NCBI GenBank assembly: GCA_902517495.1
Contig: CABYCO010000001.1
Span: forward strand, 62,001-126,000
Source: an uncultured Pelagibacteraceae bacterium
Lineage (GTDB): Bacteria; Pseudomonadota; Alphaproteobacteria; Pelagibacterales; Pelagibacteraceae
DNA: 64,000 bases
Direction of reading: 5' to 3'
Part shown: positions 21,269-31,877 of the stretch, piece by piece
Layout of the letters: the number at the start of each line of letters is the position of its first letter
How positions within the stretch are numbered: position 1 is the stretch's first letter
Notes under the pieces: model-generated
Told to the model about the DNA's origin: nothing
The model's input: the letters and a program-made list of their open reading frames with translations, nothing else
Databases searched by the model: none
Program-made: the position numbers and the translations under genes

Positions 21269-22166
21269 TCATTATTTCTTCTATAAGTTTTATAAAACTT
21301 ATATTTTTATATTTCGCAATTTCAGGCACAAGAGAAAGTGAAGTCATACCTGGCTGAGTATTAAGTTCTAATAAATAAAATTTGTTATTGTAAAATCTGA
21401 AATCTGACCTGGACACACCTCTGCATTTTAATAGCTTATGTGCTTTCATAGCTATTGAATTAATTTTATTAAAATTTCTTGGACTTATGTTGACTGGAAT
21501 TATATGCTCAGTTTTTGCACTGGTGTTGTACTTTGCTTTATAATCATAAAATTTCCTTTTGGGTTTTAGCTCGATTATACCAAGTTTTTTTTTACCCAAA
21601 ATAGCAGCTTGAATTTCTCTGCCAGGTATATATTTTTCAATTAAAATATCTTTGAATTTTTCTAATTTCATTAAATTACTTTTAAAATTTTCTTTGTTGC
21701 AAATAAATACACCTACGCTAGAGCCTTCGTTAATAGGTTTTAAAACTACAGGGAATTTTAAATATTTATCAATTTTTTTAATTGTATTTTTAATATTAAA
21801 ATCATTTTTAAAAGAAAATTTAATATATGAGGGTGTTAGAATATTGTTTTTAATAAATATTTTTTTTGATAACTCTTTATCAATTGCTAGAGATGATGAC
21901 AATACACCAGAGTGAGAATACTTTACCCTTTCAGACTCGAGTATTGACTGAATATAACCATCCTCTCCATATCTGCCATGCAAAAGGTTTAAAACCAAAT
22001 TTGGCTTAAATTTTCTTAATTTTTTGACAAAACTTCCATCTGGCTCAATTAATAAAAGCTTGTATTTTTTATTTTTTTTCAATTCATGTAAAACACTTTG
22101 GGCTGTAATTAAACTTATTTCTCTTTCATTAGAATACCCCCCTGCTAATATTAAAACTTTATACAT
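21246..22166 (-). CDS. ddl: D-alanine--D-alanine ligase
   Basis: LILAGGYSNEREISLITAQSV; LHGRYGEDGYIQ; LLELNTQPGMTSLSLVPE. Confidence 0.94.
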   Translation of the reverse strand: MYKVLILAGGYSNEREISLITAQSVLHELKKNKKYKLLLIEPDGSFVKKLRKFKPNLVLNLLHGRYGEDGYIQSILESERVKYSHSGVLSSSLAIDKELSKKIFIKNNILTPSYIKFSFKNDFNIKNTIKKIDKYLKFPVVLKPINEGSSVGVFICNKENFKSNLMKLEKFKDILIEKYIPGREIQAAILGKKKLGIIELKPKRKFYDYKAKYNTSAKTEHIIPVNISPRNFNKINSIAMKAHKLLKCRGVSRSDFRFYNNKFYLLELNTQPGMTSLSLVPEIAKYKNISFIKLIEEIMNDASINK

Positions 22167-23074
22167 TATTCTACCATTACAATTTCTAATTCTAATTTTA
22201 TACCTGTCTGATCTTTAACTTTCTTTTTAACAAAATTTATTAAACACTTCATATCTTCAGATTTTGCATTTTTTTTGTTCACAAAAAAATTAGCATGTTT
22301 CTCAGAAATAACAGCATCTCCATAACTTGTTTCATTAGGAACACTTGATCTAATTAACTCCCAAACTTTTTTATCTGTTTGATTAATGGGATTTTTAAAA
22401 GTACTACCACTTGTTTTAATTTTGGTTGGTTGAGCCATATTTTTTATTGTATTTAACTCGTGCATATAATTACCTATCTCTACGCTATTTTTTTCTTTTC
22501 CTTTGAAGGTAGCACTTAAAAATATTAAATTTTTTGGTAATTCTATTGATCTATAATTAAAATTAATTTTATTTGCAGGTATACTTCTTACAGTACCTTT
22601 ATAATCAACTAATTGAATAGAAATAAGAATATCTTTAAATTCTTTTTTAAAACATCCAGAATTCATTCTAATGCCACCCCCTATAGAGCCTGGAATACAT
22701 GACATAAACTCAAATCCTGAAATATTATTATCTTTTGCAAATTCCGAAACTTTTTTTTGTGAAACAGCAGTTCCAGCAATAATTGTTTCTTTATCTAGTA
22801 GAGTAATGTTTGAGAAACTTTTACCCAACTTAATTACTGTACCTTGATATGTATCGTCGTCAAACAATACGTTTGACCCATTGCCTAAAATAAATATTTT
22901 ACCTCTTAAAGAATAAAGTTTTAGATAATCAATTAATCCTTTGAGAGAGTTAGGTTTAAATAAAATTTTAGTTTTTCCACCAATATTAAACCAATTAAGA
23001 TTTTTAATACTGTGATCAAAAAAAATATCTCCATCTATTAATAATTCTGATTTTTTTATATCCTCAATTTCCAT
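22166..23074 (-). CDS. murB: UDP-N-acetylenolpyruvoylglucosamine reductase
   Basis: NWFNIGGKTKILFKP; GSNVLFDD; CIPGSIGGGIRMNSGCF; SGSTFKNP. Confidence 0.95.
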   Translation of the reverse strand: MEIEDIKKSELLIDGDIFFDHSIKNLNWFNIGGKTKILFKPNSLKGLIDYLKLYSLRGKIFILGNGSNVLFDDDTYQGTVIKLGKSFSNITLLDKETIIAGTAVSQKKVSEFAKDNNISGFEFMSCIPGSIGGGIRMNSGCFKKEFKDILISIQLVDYKGTVRSIPANKINFNYRSIELPKNLIFLSATFKGKEKNSVEIGNYMHELNTIKNMAQPTKIKTSGSTFKNPINQTDKKVWELIRSSVPNETSYGDAVISEKHANFFVNKKNAKSEDMKCLINFVKKKVKDQTGIKLELEIVMVE

Positions 23075-24465
23075 TAGAAAATATTTTTTAAATTTTTCAT
23101 CCAGTTTGATATTGATCCTGCACCCATACCTATATAAATTTTTTCACCAAATACGTTCTGCTTTATAAACCTTCGTAATTGTAATTCATCATTAACTGTT
23201 ATTAACTTAACATTTGAGTGCTTTATTATTAATTTTGCAAAGGAATGATATGTAAAATTAAGTCTTAGTTTTTCATTAGCTGTGTAAATGGGACACAATA
23301 AAACCATATCTGCCATTTTAAAACATTTTGAAAATTCTTTTTTCAAGTTTATTACTCTTGAAATTCTGTGAGGTTGAAAAATACATACAATTTCTTTATT
23401 TTTGTAGACTTTTTTTACACCACTTAAAACTGAACTTATTTCTGTTGGATGATGAGCATAGTCATCATAAAAACTTATCTTGTTATGATCAAACAGATGA
23501 GAAAACCTTCTCTGAACTCCTTTAAAATTATATAATCCAAGTTTAATATATTTTTCGGGGAGCCCAATTGTGAATGCTAAAGAAACCGCAGCAGCCGCAT
23601 TTTGGATATTATGAATTCCAATCATTGGAATCTTAATTCTTTTAATTTTTTGTTTCTTACTTGGAATATTGATTTTAATATCAAAGCTAGAAAAATTAGT
23701 AGTTTGTTTTATATTAATTATTTGGAAATTTGAATTTTTATTTATACCATAAGTATAAAAATTTTTGTTTTTTGAATTTTTAATAACTTTTTTAAGATTT
23801 TGATCGTCATTACATATAAAACCTTTACCAACAGATGGTATTTTTTCAATAAATTTTGTAAAACTTTTTTTAAGGTTATTAATATTTTTATAAAAGTCTA
23901 AATGTTCAGAGTCAAGATTAGTAACTATAGAATATGTAAATGGAATTTTTAAAAAACTACCATCTGACTCATCAGACTCCGTAACGCACCAGTTGCTTTT
24001 GCCCAATTTTGCAGAATTACCAAATGAATTTAATACACCACCATTTATTATAGTCGGATCTAATTTTCCTGCTGTAAAAATACTTGATACTAATGATGTT
24101 GTTGTAGTTTTTCCGTGTGAACCAGTTACGACAACGTTTCTCATGAAAGATACTATATGACCTAACATATCCCCTCTTGTATAAACTGGTAAATTTTTTT
24201 TGACGGCCTCAACTAACTCTGGATTATTTTTTTTTATTGCCGATGAAATTACTAGGACAGTTGTTTTTTTTATATTCTCTTTTTTATGATTTAAAAATAC
24301 TTTTATTTTTTTTTCATTTAATCTATCGATATTTCGATTATCAGTAATATCACTACCTTGAACTTTATATCCTAATCCATTCATGACCAATGCTAGACCA
24401 CTCATTCCAATCCCACCAATACCAACAAAATGAATAAGCTCATTTTTACCTAAATTAATTTTCAT
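23074..24465 (-). CDS. murC: UDP-N-acetylmuramate--L-alanine ligase
   Basis: HFVGIGGIGMSGLALVMNGLGYKVQGSD; VTGSHGKTTTTSLV; DDYAHHPTEI. Confidence 0.96.
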   Translation of the reverse strand: MKINLGKNELIHFVGIGGIGMSGLALVMNGLGYKVQGSDITDNRNIDRLNEKKIKVFLNHKKENIKKTTVLVISSAIKKNNPELVEAVKKNLPVYTRGDMLGHIVSFMRNVVVTGSHGKTTTTSLVSSIFTAGKLDPTIINGGVLNSFGNSAKLGKSNWCVTESDESDGSFLKIPFTYSIVTNLDSEHLDFYKNINNLKKSFTKFIEKIPSVGKGFICNDDQNLKKVIKNSKNKNFYTYGINKNSNFQIINIKQTTNFSSFDIKINIPSKKQKIKRIKIPMIGIHNIQNAAAAVSLAFTIGLPEKYIKLGLYNFKGVQRRFSHLFDHNKISFYDDYAHHPTEISSVLSGVKKVYKNKEIVCIFQPHRISRVINLKKEFSKCFKMADMVLLCPIYTANEKLRLNFTYHSFAKLIIKHSNVKLITVNDELQLRRFIKQNVFGEKIYIGMGAGSISNWMKNLKNIF

Positions 24466-25531
24466 TTAAAAGCTCGATTAGTTTAAATTTATTTTTTTCC
24501 CAAGTATTTTCTTTATTTAGTTGAATTAAATTATTTTTTTTTGATAAATAATCATTTTGATTTTCAAATATTTTTATCATTAAGTCTTTAAAGCTTTTTT
24601 CATCGATATCTTTTTGCATAATTAGCCAACAAGATTTTTTTTTTTCATAAAATTCTGCATTGTAATATTGATGGTCATCTTTAGCATACGGAAATGGAAT
24701 TGCCACAAATGGTATATTTAAATATCCTAATTCTGAAATTGTAGATGCGCCAGACCGTGTGATAGCTAGATCATAATTAACGGCTTTGATTAATAATTTA
24801 TCATCAAAGTCAAATAATTCGTGTTCTATGTGATTTTTTTGATAGATTTCTTTTATATTTTCTTTTGAATTTAGATTAATTACTTGCTGTAAAACCTGGA
24901 TTTTATAAGTTTTTGAGAGTTTTGTTATAATTTTAGTAATAAATTCATCGAAGAACTTTGCACCCTGACTCCCTCCAATAATTAAAATTTTTTTTTTTTC
25001 TGGAAACAAGGTCTTTTGGTTTTTTTGATATTTATAGATTTCTTTTCTAAGTAATGGCTTAACTAAATAAATCTTGCTTAAGTGTTTTTTGGAAATACCT
25101 TTTAAATTTATATTATAACAGATAATTTTTTCAGCAAAACTAAGCATTAATTTATTTGCTCTTCCTAAAAAAGAATTTGGTTCAAAAATATAAATTTTTA
25201 AATTCAATAAATTTGAAGCTAAGCATAAAGGTACAGACATATATCCGCCAGTGCTAATTAGAATATTAAAATTATTTGATTTTAAGTATTTATAAGATTT
25301 TATTATTGATATAAAAAATTTCATTAAATTGTAAGGAAGTAAAAATAAATTTGAGAATAAATTAGGTACATCTATTAATGAGTAATTATAATTATCATTA
25401 TTAATATATTTTGATCCTCTTAAATCAGTTGAGATATGTACCTCGTAATCATCTTTTAAAGCATCATATATACTTAATGAGGGGATTACATGCCCGCCCG
25501 AACCTCCTGTTGTAATAAGTATTTTTTTCAT
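24455..25531 (-). CDS. murG: UDP-GlcNAc:undecaprenyl-PP-MurNAc-pentapeptide GlcNAc transferase
   Basis: ILITTGGSGGHVIPSLSIYDAL; LIIGGSQGAKFFDE; ITRSGASTISELG. Confidence 0.95.
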   Translation of the reverse strand: MKKILITTGGSGGHVIPSLSIYDALKDDYEVHISTDLRGSKYINNDNYNYSLIDVPNLFSNLFLLPYNLMKFFISIIKSYKYLKSNNFNILISTGGYMSVPLCLASNLLNLKIYIFEPNSFLGRANKLMLSFAEKIICYNINLKGISKKHLSKIYLVKPLLRKEIYKYQKNQKTLFPEKKKILIIGGSQGAKFFDEFITKIITKLSKTYKIQVLQQVINLNSKENIKEIYQKNHIEHELFDFDDKLLIKAVNYDLAITRSGASTISELGYLNIPFVAIPFPYAKDDHQYYNAEFYEKKKSCWLIMQKDIDEKSFKDLMIKIFENQNDYLSKKNNLIQLNKENTWEKNKFKLIELLNEN

Positions 25532-25535
25532 TATT

Positions 25536-26645
25536 TTAATCTAGTTTTCTTTTTGTTAAATTTAAAATTAATCCTGATAAAATTGCAGTACTAACTATAG
25601 ATGACCCTCCATAACTTAAAAAGGGTAAAGTCATTCCTGTAGTTGGGAGAATTCTTATATTAACACCTATGTGAATAAAAGTTTGTAATAAAATTAAAGT
25701 AATACAACCACATAAAATAAGTTTTGACAGATCTTCGGTTAGAAAATTAATTTTTCTTATTACCCTATATGAAAAAATTAAATATAAAAATAGTATTCCA
25801 ATGACTATTATTGCACCGAACTCTTCTGATATAACTGAGACAATATAATCTGTATGAGCCTCAGGGACTCTTGAATTCAGAGTTCCTTCTCCAATACCTT
25901 TTCCAAAAAAACCACCATTTATAATTGCATCACTTGCTTTCTCAGCTTGATAATTATTTACAGAACTTGAGTCAAAAAAAGCTAAAAGTCTAATTTTTAT
26001 ATATTCAAATTTTGAAACAAATAAAACTAAATAAGTAACCGTTGAACCAACAAAGATAAAAAATATAAAAAAAACATAAACATTAATGCCAGACACAAAT
26101 ATTAAAGCTAACCAAGTCATTGATATTAGTAAAGTTTGTCCAATATCAGGTTGATAAACAAGTAACATTAATATCGGGAGTATGAATAAAGTACTTAAGA
26201 AATACTTAAAATATAATCTTCTATTTTGAATAGTTAGCAATAATGATAATGTTACTATAAAAAAGGGTTTAACGATCTCTACTGGCTGAAATCTAGGTAA
26301 AAACATCAAATCTAACCATCTTTTTGAGCCTTTTACCTCAATCCCAAGAAAAGGAACTAGAAGTAAACTTAGGAAAGCAAATAAGAATAAAATCAATGAA
26401 AATTTCGTTAAAATATTTTGATTCAAAAATGAGAATATAACTAGAATCGTTATTGCTAAAGCTATGTATGCAGAATGTTTTAAAAAAAAATAATATGATT
26501 TTGTATCTAATTTGTCAGAAGCTATCAGAGATGTAGAGACTAATGAAAAAAAAAGGCCTAATAAAAATAAACCTAAAATTATGAATAATAAAAATTTATC
26601 TATATTTTTCCACCAGTCATAAAAAGTATCTATATATTTATTCAT
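25536..26645 (-). CDS. ftsW: SEDS peptidoglycan polymerase FtsW
   Basis: Polytopic SEDS; GSKRWLDL, FQPVEIVKPF, PEAHTDYIVSVISEEFG, LPFLSYGGSSI. Confidence 0.95.
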   Translation of the reverse strand: MNKYIDTFYDWWKNIDKFLLFIILGLFLLGLFFSLVSTSLIASDKLDTKSYYFFLKHSAYIALAITILVIFSFLNQNILTKFSLILFLFAFLSLLLVPFLGIEVKGSKRWLDLMFLPRFQPVEIVKPFFIVTLSLLLTIQNRRLYFKYFLSTLFILPILMLLVYQPDIGQTLLISMTWLALIFVSGINVYVFFIFFIFVGSTVTYLVLFVSKFEYIKIRLLAFFDSSSVNNYQAEKASDAIINGGFFGKGIGEGTLNSRVPEAHTDYIVSVISEEFGAIIVIGILFLYLIFSYRVIRKINFLTEDLSKLILCGCITLILLQTFIHIGVNIRILPTTGMTLPFLSYGGSSIVSTAILSGLILNLTKRKLD

Positions 26646-26649
26646 ATTC

Positions 26650-27945
26650 TCACTTTTTCATCATAGTTTTTATAATATTATTAAAAAATTTTCCCCTTTC
26701 CTCAAAGTTTTTGAATTGATCGAAAGAAGCAGCACATGGACTAAAAAGAATTACTTTTTCGGTATTATCGTTTTTAATTTTATTATTTAGATTTTTCATA
26801 ATCTCTTTGAGAGTAGATGAAGACTTATAAGAAATTCGATTAGGGAATGAATTAATCAGGAGATTTCTATCTTTACCATAGACATAAGCTCTTATATTTG
26901 AAATGTATTTTTTTTTTATTATGAGTTTGTCTCCTTTTTTAGCAAGACCTCCTAATATCCAATGTATATTTTTATAACTTTCAAGTAATGGAACTGTTGA
27001 TGAAAAACTAGTAGATTTCGAATCATTAATAATTAATAATTTTTTTGATTTATAGATTATTTGCTGTCTATAATCTAAACCTTTAAATTTATTTGCAGTA
27101 TTTATAACTGTTTTTAAATTGAGTTTTAATACCTTCGCAATACTGAAAACGAAGCTAAGATTTTTTTTGTTACTAGAATTGTTAAAATAAATATTATCTA
27201 TTTGTCTAAAGTATTTTTGATATTTTAAATAATTAACTTTTATTATTTTTGATTTTATTTTATTATTTTTAATTAATTGATTTAGATAATTATTTTCGTA
27301 ATCTATAAAAGAAATATCTTTGTTACTTTGTGATTTTACAATTTTAAATTTTGCTCCAGCATAATTTTTGAAAGTTCCATGCCTTTCCAAATGATCTGGA
27401 TTTAAATTAAGTATAATTGAATAATTAGAACTAAAGTATTTGCTATAATCAAGCTGATACGAAGATGCTTCAATTACAAAAGTTGTATTATTTTTAATTT
27501 TTTTCTCCATTAATATTGGATATCCAATATTACCGGTTAATCTTACATCCTTTTTATTTTTTTTAAGAACTTCATAAAGCAGTTTTGAAGTTGTCGATTT
27601 GCCATTTGTACCAGTAATTGTAATTTTACGAATATTCGGATAACAAATAGCAAATATATCAAGCTCTGTAATAATTTTAGACATATTTTTTCTCAAATAA
27701 TGGGAAATTTTACACTTCTTAATATCTATTCCTGGACTTAAAACAATAAAATCAAAGTTTACTGATGATAATTTGCTAATATTTATTAATTTTTTTTTGA
27801 ACTTAAGTGGGATATTTTTTCTGTTATCATCAATAATTTTGCAGATATTATTTTTTTTTAAAAAATTGAAACAAGCAAACCCAGATTTTCCGAAACCATA
27901 AATTAAAATTTTCTTATTTTTAAAATAAATTTGTTTTTCATTCAT
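26650..27945 (-). CDS. murD: UDP-N-acetylmuramoylalanine--D-glutamate ligase
   Basis: MNEKQIYFKNKKILIYGFGKSGFACFNFL; ITGTNGKSTTSKLL; start at 27945 overlaps mraY stop by 1 nt (TAATG). Confidence 0.93.
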   Translation of the reverse strand: MNEKQIYFKNKKILIYGFGKSGFACFNFLKKNNICKIIDDNRKNIPLKFKKKLINISKLSSVNFDFIVLSPGIDIKKCKISHYLRKNMSKIITELDIFAICYPNIRKITITGTNGKSTTSKLLYEVLKKNKKDVRLTGNIGYPILMEKKIKNNTTFVIEASSYQLDYSKYFSSNYSIILNLNPDHLERHGTFKNYAGAKFKIVKSQSNKDISFIDYENNYLNQLIKNNKIKSKIIKVNYLKYQKYFRQIDNIYFNNSSNKKNLSFVFSIAKVLKLNLKTVINTANKFKGLDYRQQIIYKSKKLLIINDSKSTSFSSTVPLLESYKNIHWILGGLAKKGDKLIIKKKYISNIRAYVYGKDRNLLINSFPNRISYKSSSTLKEIMKNLNNKIKNDNTEKVILFSPCAASFDQFKNFEERGKFFNNIIKTMMKK

Positions 27946-29030
27946 TATCTTAGTTTTAATGTTGCAAGACCTATCATTGCTAAGATAATTGATATGATCC
28001 AAAATCTAATAACCACTGTAGACTCTGGCCAGCCTTTTTTTTCAAAATGATGATGTATCGGTGCCATTTTAAATATCCTTTTGCCAGTAAGTTTAAATGA
28101 TATAACTTGAGCAATGACTGAAACAGCTTCTAAGACAAATAGTCCACCCGTAATTGCCAGAACAATTTCATGTTTTGTAATAATACCAACTGCCCCCAAT
28201 GATCCTCCTAAGGCTAAGGAACCAGTATCGCCCATAAATATCTTGGCTGGTGGTGCATTAAACCATAAGAAGCCTAAACAAGATCCTATTATTGCTCCAC
28301 AAAATATTGATGCTTCTCCTACTCCTTCAATATAAGTAATTTGTAAATATCCTGAAAAAACTATATTTCCTGTTACATAACTAATAAAAGCAAAGCATGC
28401 TGCAACCAATATTACTGGCACTGTAGCTAAACCATCTAGTCCATCAGTCAAGTTAACCGCATTAGATGATCCTACAATAACAAATATATAAAATGGAATG
28501 AAAAACCAACCCAAATTAATTATTAAGTTTTTAAAAAATGGAAAATATAGGTTTTGAAGTTCATTAGACCCACTAAAAAAATAAAGTATAAATATTCCAC
28601 ACAATGCTAAAATAATTTGAATTGTGATTTTTGTTTTTGAACTTATACCATTTGAATTATTTTTTTTTATTTTTTGATAATCATCATAGGCACCAAGTAA
28701 TCCAAAAGATCCTGCTATATAAAGTAAGAACCAATTATAGGGACTCGAAAAATCACCCCATAAAATAACACCTGAGAAAATACCCAGTAAAATCATAAGA
28801 CCTCCCATGGTGGGTGTTCCTATTTTTTTAACTATATGCTCACTAGGTCCATCTTCTCTGATTGGGTCATGAATTTGATGTGAAGAAAAATAATTGATAA
28901 GTGGACCTCCAACTAAAAAAACTACTATCATCGATGTAAACATAGATAGACCAGTTCTTACTGTTAAATATTTAAAAACATTAAGAAAACTAAAAATTTC
29001 TACTAAGTTTGAAAATAGACTAAAAAGCAT
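27945..29030 (-). CDS. mraY: Phospho-N-acetylmuramoyl-pentapeptide-transferase
   Basis: DGPSEHIVKKIGTPTMGGLMIL; NAVNLTDGLDGLA; FMGDTGSLALGG; MAPIHHHFEKKGW. Confidence 0.97.
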   Translation of the reverse strand: MLFSLFSNLVEIFSFLNVFKYLTVRTGLSMFTSMIVVFLVGGPLINYFSSHQIHDPIREDGPSEHIVKKIGTPTMGGLMILLGIFSGVILWGDFSSPYNWFLLYIAGSFGLLGAYDDYQKIKKNNSNGISSKTKITIQIILALCGIFILYFFSGSNELQNLYFPFFKNLIINLGWFFIPFYIFVIVGSSNAVNLTDGLDGLATVPVILVAACFAFISYVTGNIVFSGYLQITYIEGVGEASIFCGAIIGSCLGFLWFNAPPAKIFMGDTGSLALGGSLGAVGIITKHEIVLAITGGLFVLEAVSVIAQVISFKLTGKRIFKMAPIHHHFEKKGWPESTVVIRFWIISIILAMIGLATLKLR

Positions 29031-31866
29031 TTATTTTGCCTACTTTTAAGCTTTGACTTATTTTATTTAGGCCTGTGGAGTTGGAACCTTTAATCATTAA
29101 ATATTCACCATTCTTAATATCATTTATCATAAAATTTAAGATATCTTTTTTCGAATTTAGTATTTTTCCTCTTTTTTGTGGTTTAATTTTGTTAAATGTT
29201 TCAATAACGTCCTTGCCATATACATAAACTTTGTCAATTTTAGCAGTATTAATATAATGGGCAGCTTCAATGTGGAGTTTTTTGGAATATTTACCAAGTT
29301 CCAGCATATCCCCTAATAAGATTAATTTTCTTTTAGTTTTAGTATTTAATCTACTTAATTTATTTACAGCAAATTGAAGAGATAATGGGTTAGAATTATA
29401 ACTTTCATCAATGAGGTTAATTTTTTTTTCTTTTAATCTAATTAAATTTAAATCACCCCTTCCCTCTGGAAATTGAAAATCATTAAAGAAAAGCTTATCT
29501 AATTTTTCTAAATCAAAATATACAGATATTACTGCTAAAGTAGATAAAATATTGTAAATATAATTTTCTAAATTTTTTTTTATAATAAATTTTAATTTTT
29601 TTTCATTATTTTTTATATAAATTACAGAACTAAATTTTCCTTTTTTTATATTTATCAAACTCACATCTGATTTTTTTTTGATCCCAAATGAAATTATTTT
29701 TAATTTTTTCTTTATAGATTTTGATTTTAAAAAGTTAAAAAATTTATCATCAGCATTTAATACAATCGAACCATTCTCAACAATGTTATTGATTATTTCT
29801 GATTTAGCATGTGCTATACCTTTTAAATTTAGAAAGTTTTTAATATGCGCATATGAAATATTAGTAATAACAGCAACATTGGGCATTATCTTTTTAGTTA
29901 ATAAATCAATCTCCCCTTTCTTATCCATCCCAACTTCAAAAATACCAATTTTATCTTCTTTCTTTATATTGAATAATGAAAGTGGAACGCCATATTTGTT
30001 ATTAAAAGATTTATTTGAATATGATATTTTACATATTTTGCTCATTGTTTGCCCCAACATCTCCTTTAAGGAGGTTTTACCTGAGGATCCTGTGATTGCT
30101 ATAGAAGAAATATTCGATGATGTTCTAATAATTTTAGCAATTTCTGAAAATGTTTTTAATGAGTTTTTTACATATATTTCATTTTTAAAGTTATTTTTTT
30201 TTTTGTTTTCGTTAATAGAAATAGAAGCTCCATTATTTAAAGCTTGATTAACAAATTTATTTCCATCAAAGTTTTTTCCTTTTATACCAAAGAAAATATT
30301 ATTTTTTTTTGTTTTTCTTGAGTCAATTGAGGCTTCATTAATATCAATATTTTTTTCTATTTTCTTGTTTGTTATTTCTGAAACAATATTTGATTTCCAA
30401 TTTCTATTTAAAGATTTATTTTTAATCTTAATATATTTTTCAATGCATTTTTTATCTGAAAAATTCTTTTTAGTGACATATTCTTGATAGACTTCATGCC
30501 CCTTTCCAGCAATTATAACTATTTCGTTTGATTTAATATCAAAAATTGCTGATTTTATTGCTCTTTCTCTTGATGGTATTTCTAAAACTTTAGTCTTTGA
30601 AATACCAGACTTGATATCTCTTCTTATCTGTGTCGGATCTTCACTTCTTGGATTGTCGTCGGTTAAATATATTTTATCACAATATTTATTTGCAATTCTT
30701 CCCATTATTTTTCTTTTAGGCTTATCTCTCTCACCTCCACATCCAAAGACTAAATTAATTTTTCTTAATTTAAACTGCTCCTTGACATTTTGTATACAGG
30801 TTAATAAAGCGTCTGGTGTATGAGCATAATCAAGAATAACAATCCCATGATTATAAAGATTTCCTAACTTTTCCAATCTTCCATTTACTGCCTTTATTTT
30901 TGGTACAATTTTTATAATTGTTTCTAATGAAATTTTACTCTTCATTGCTGCCATAATTGCCATTAGTAAATTTTTAATTTGAACTCTTCCAATTAATTTT
31001 GTCGTAAAAGAATATTTTTTTTTATCAAATCTGAATGTTATTTTCTGCTCCTCTTTCAAAAACTGATGATCTATTATTTCAAGTTCTGATTTAGTATTCC
31101 CTAATGTAAGTTTTTTAATTTTATTTAATTTAGTAATTTTATTTAAATTTGACGAAATTTTTAATTCATTATCATAAATAGCGTATGATTTTTTTTTTAA
31201 TAATTTTTTAAATAATATTAATTTTGAATTTAAATAATTTTTATAAGTCTTGTGATAATCTAAATGATCCCTTGTTAAATTTGTAAATATACCAATATTA
31301 AATTTCAGTCCATCTAATCTATTTTGATTTAATCCATGACTTGAAGCTTCTAAAATAACATTTTCAATTTTTCTTTCTTTTAATTTTTTTAAAATTTTGT
31401 TTATTTGAATAGTATCAAATGTTGTATTTAAAAAATTTTTTTTAATTTTTAATCCAGTAACTCCCAATGTCCCTATTGAGGCTACTTTGATTTTATTGAG
31501 AGAAAGTATTTGAAAATAAAAATTTGCTATAGATGATTTACCATTTGTGCCAGTAACTCCTATTAAGTTGTTAGGTTTTTTGTTAAATATTTTTGAGCTA
31601 AATTTAGCAATTAAATTTCTAGGATTGTGACTTTTTAAAAATAGAATATTATTTTTCCAAACATTTGACTTTAATTTATCAGTGATTATTATTCTTGATC
31701 CATTTTTAATAGCATCTTTTACAAAGAAATTTCCATCTGTATTATTTCCCTTAAATGCAAAAAAAATATATCCCTTTTTAACTTCTTTAGAATTAAACGC
31801 TATCCCTTTAAAACTTAATTTATGATATTTTTTATCTAAATTTGGAAAGTAGTCTTTGAGTAACAT
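29020..31866 (-). CDS. murE-murF: MurE-MurF bifunctional fusion (UDP-MurNAc-tripeptide synthetase / UDP-MurNAc-pentapeptide ligase)
   Basis: One 948-aa ORF with two Mur-ligase modules: GVTGTNGKSSIANF + LTDDNPRSEDP (MurE, meso-DAP motif) and ITGSSGKTSLKEML + DESYNSNPLS (MurF). Confidence 0.93.
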   Translation of the reverse strand: MLLKDYFPNLDKKYHKLSFKGIAFNSKEVKKGYIFFAFKGNNTDGNFFVKDAIKNGSRIIITDKLKSNVWKNNILFLKSHNPRNLIAKFSSKIFNKKPNNLIGVTGTNGKSSIANFYFQILSLNKIKVASIGTLGVTGLKIKKNFLNTTFDTIQINKILKKLKERKIENVILEASSHGLNQNRLDGLKFNIGIFTNLTRDHLDYHKTYKNYLNSKLILFKKLLKKKSYAIYDNELKISSNLNKITKLNKIKKLTLGNTKSELEIIDHQFLKEEQKITFRFDKKKYSFTTKLIGRVQIKNLLMAIMAAMKSKISLETIIKIVPKIKAVNGRLEKLGNLYNHGIVILDYAHTPDALLTCIQNVKEQFKLRKINLVFGCGGERDKPKRKIMGRIANKYCDKIYLTDDNPRSEDPTQIRRDIKSGISKTKVLEIPSRERAIKSAIFDIKSNEIVIIAGKGHEVYQEYVTKKNFSDKKCIEKYIKIKNKSLNRNWKSNIVSEITNKKIEKNIDINEASIDSRKTKKNNIFFGIKGKNFDGNKFVNQALNNGASISINENKKKNNFKNEIYVKNSLKTFSEIAKIIRTSSNISSIAITGSSGKTSLKEMLGQTMSKICKISYSNKSFNNKYGVPLSLFNIKKEDKIGIFEVGMDKKGEIDLLTKKIMPNVAVITNISYAHIKNFLNLKGIAHAKSEIINNIVENGSIVLNADDKFFNFLKSKSIKKKLKIISFGIKKKSDVSLINIKKGKFSSVIYIKNNEKKLKFIIKKNLENYIYNILSTLAVISVYFDLEKLDKLFFNDFQFPEGRGDLNLIRLKEKKINLIDESYNSNPLSLQFAVNKLSRLNTKTKRKLILLGDMLELGKYSKKLHIEAAHYINTAKIDKVYVYGKDVIETFNKIKPQKRGKILNSKKDILNFMINDIKNGEYLMIKGSNSTGLNKISQSLKVGKINAF

Positions 31867-31877
31867 GATTTACGCTC

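Noticed and set aside
27946-28002. N-terminal extension of MurD ORF overlapping mraY
   Set aside because: MNEKQIYFKNKKIL at 27945 is a normal MurD start with TAATG coupling to mraY.
29678-30247. 189-aa ORF (+) antisense to murE-murF
   Set aside because: Longest antisense ORF, but hydrophobic low-complexity translation is a shadow of the Lys/Asn-rich sense gene; no recognizable domain or start context.
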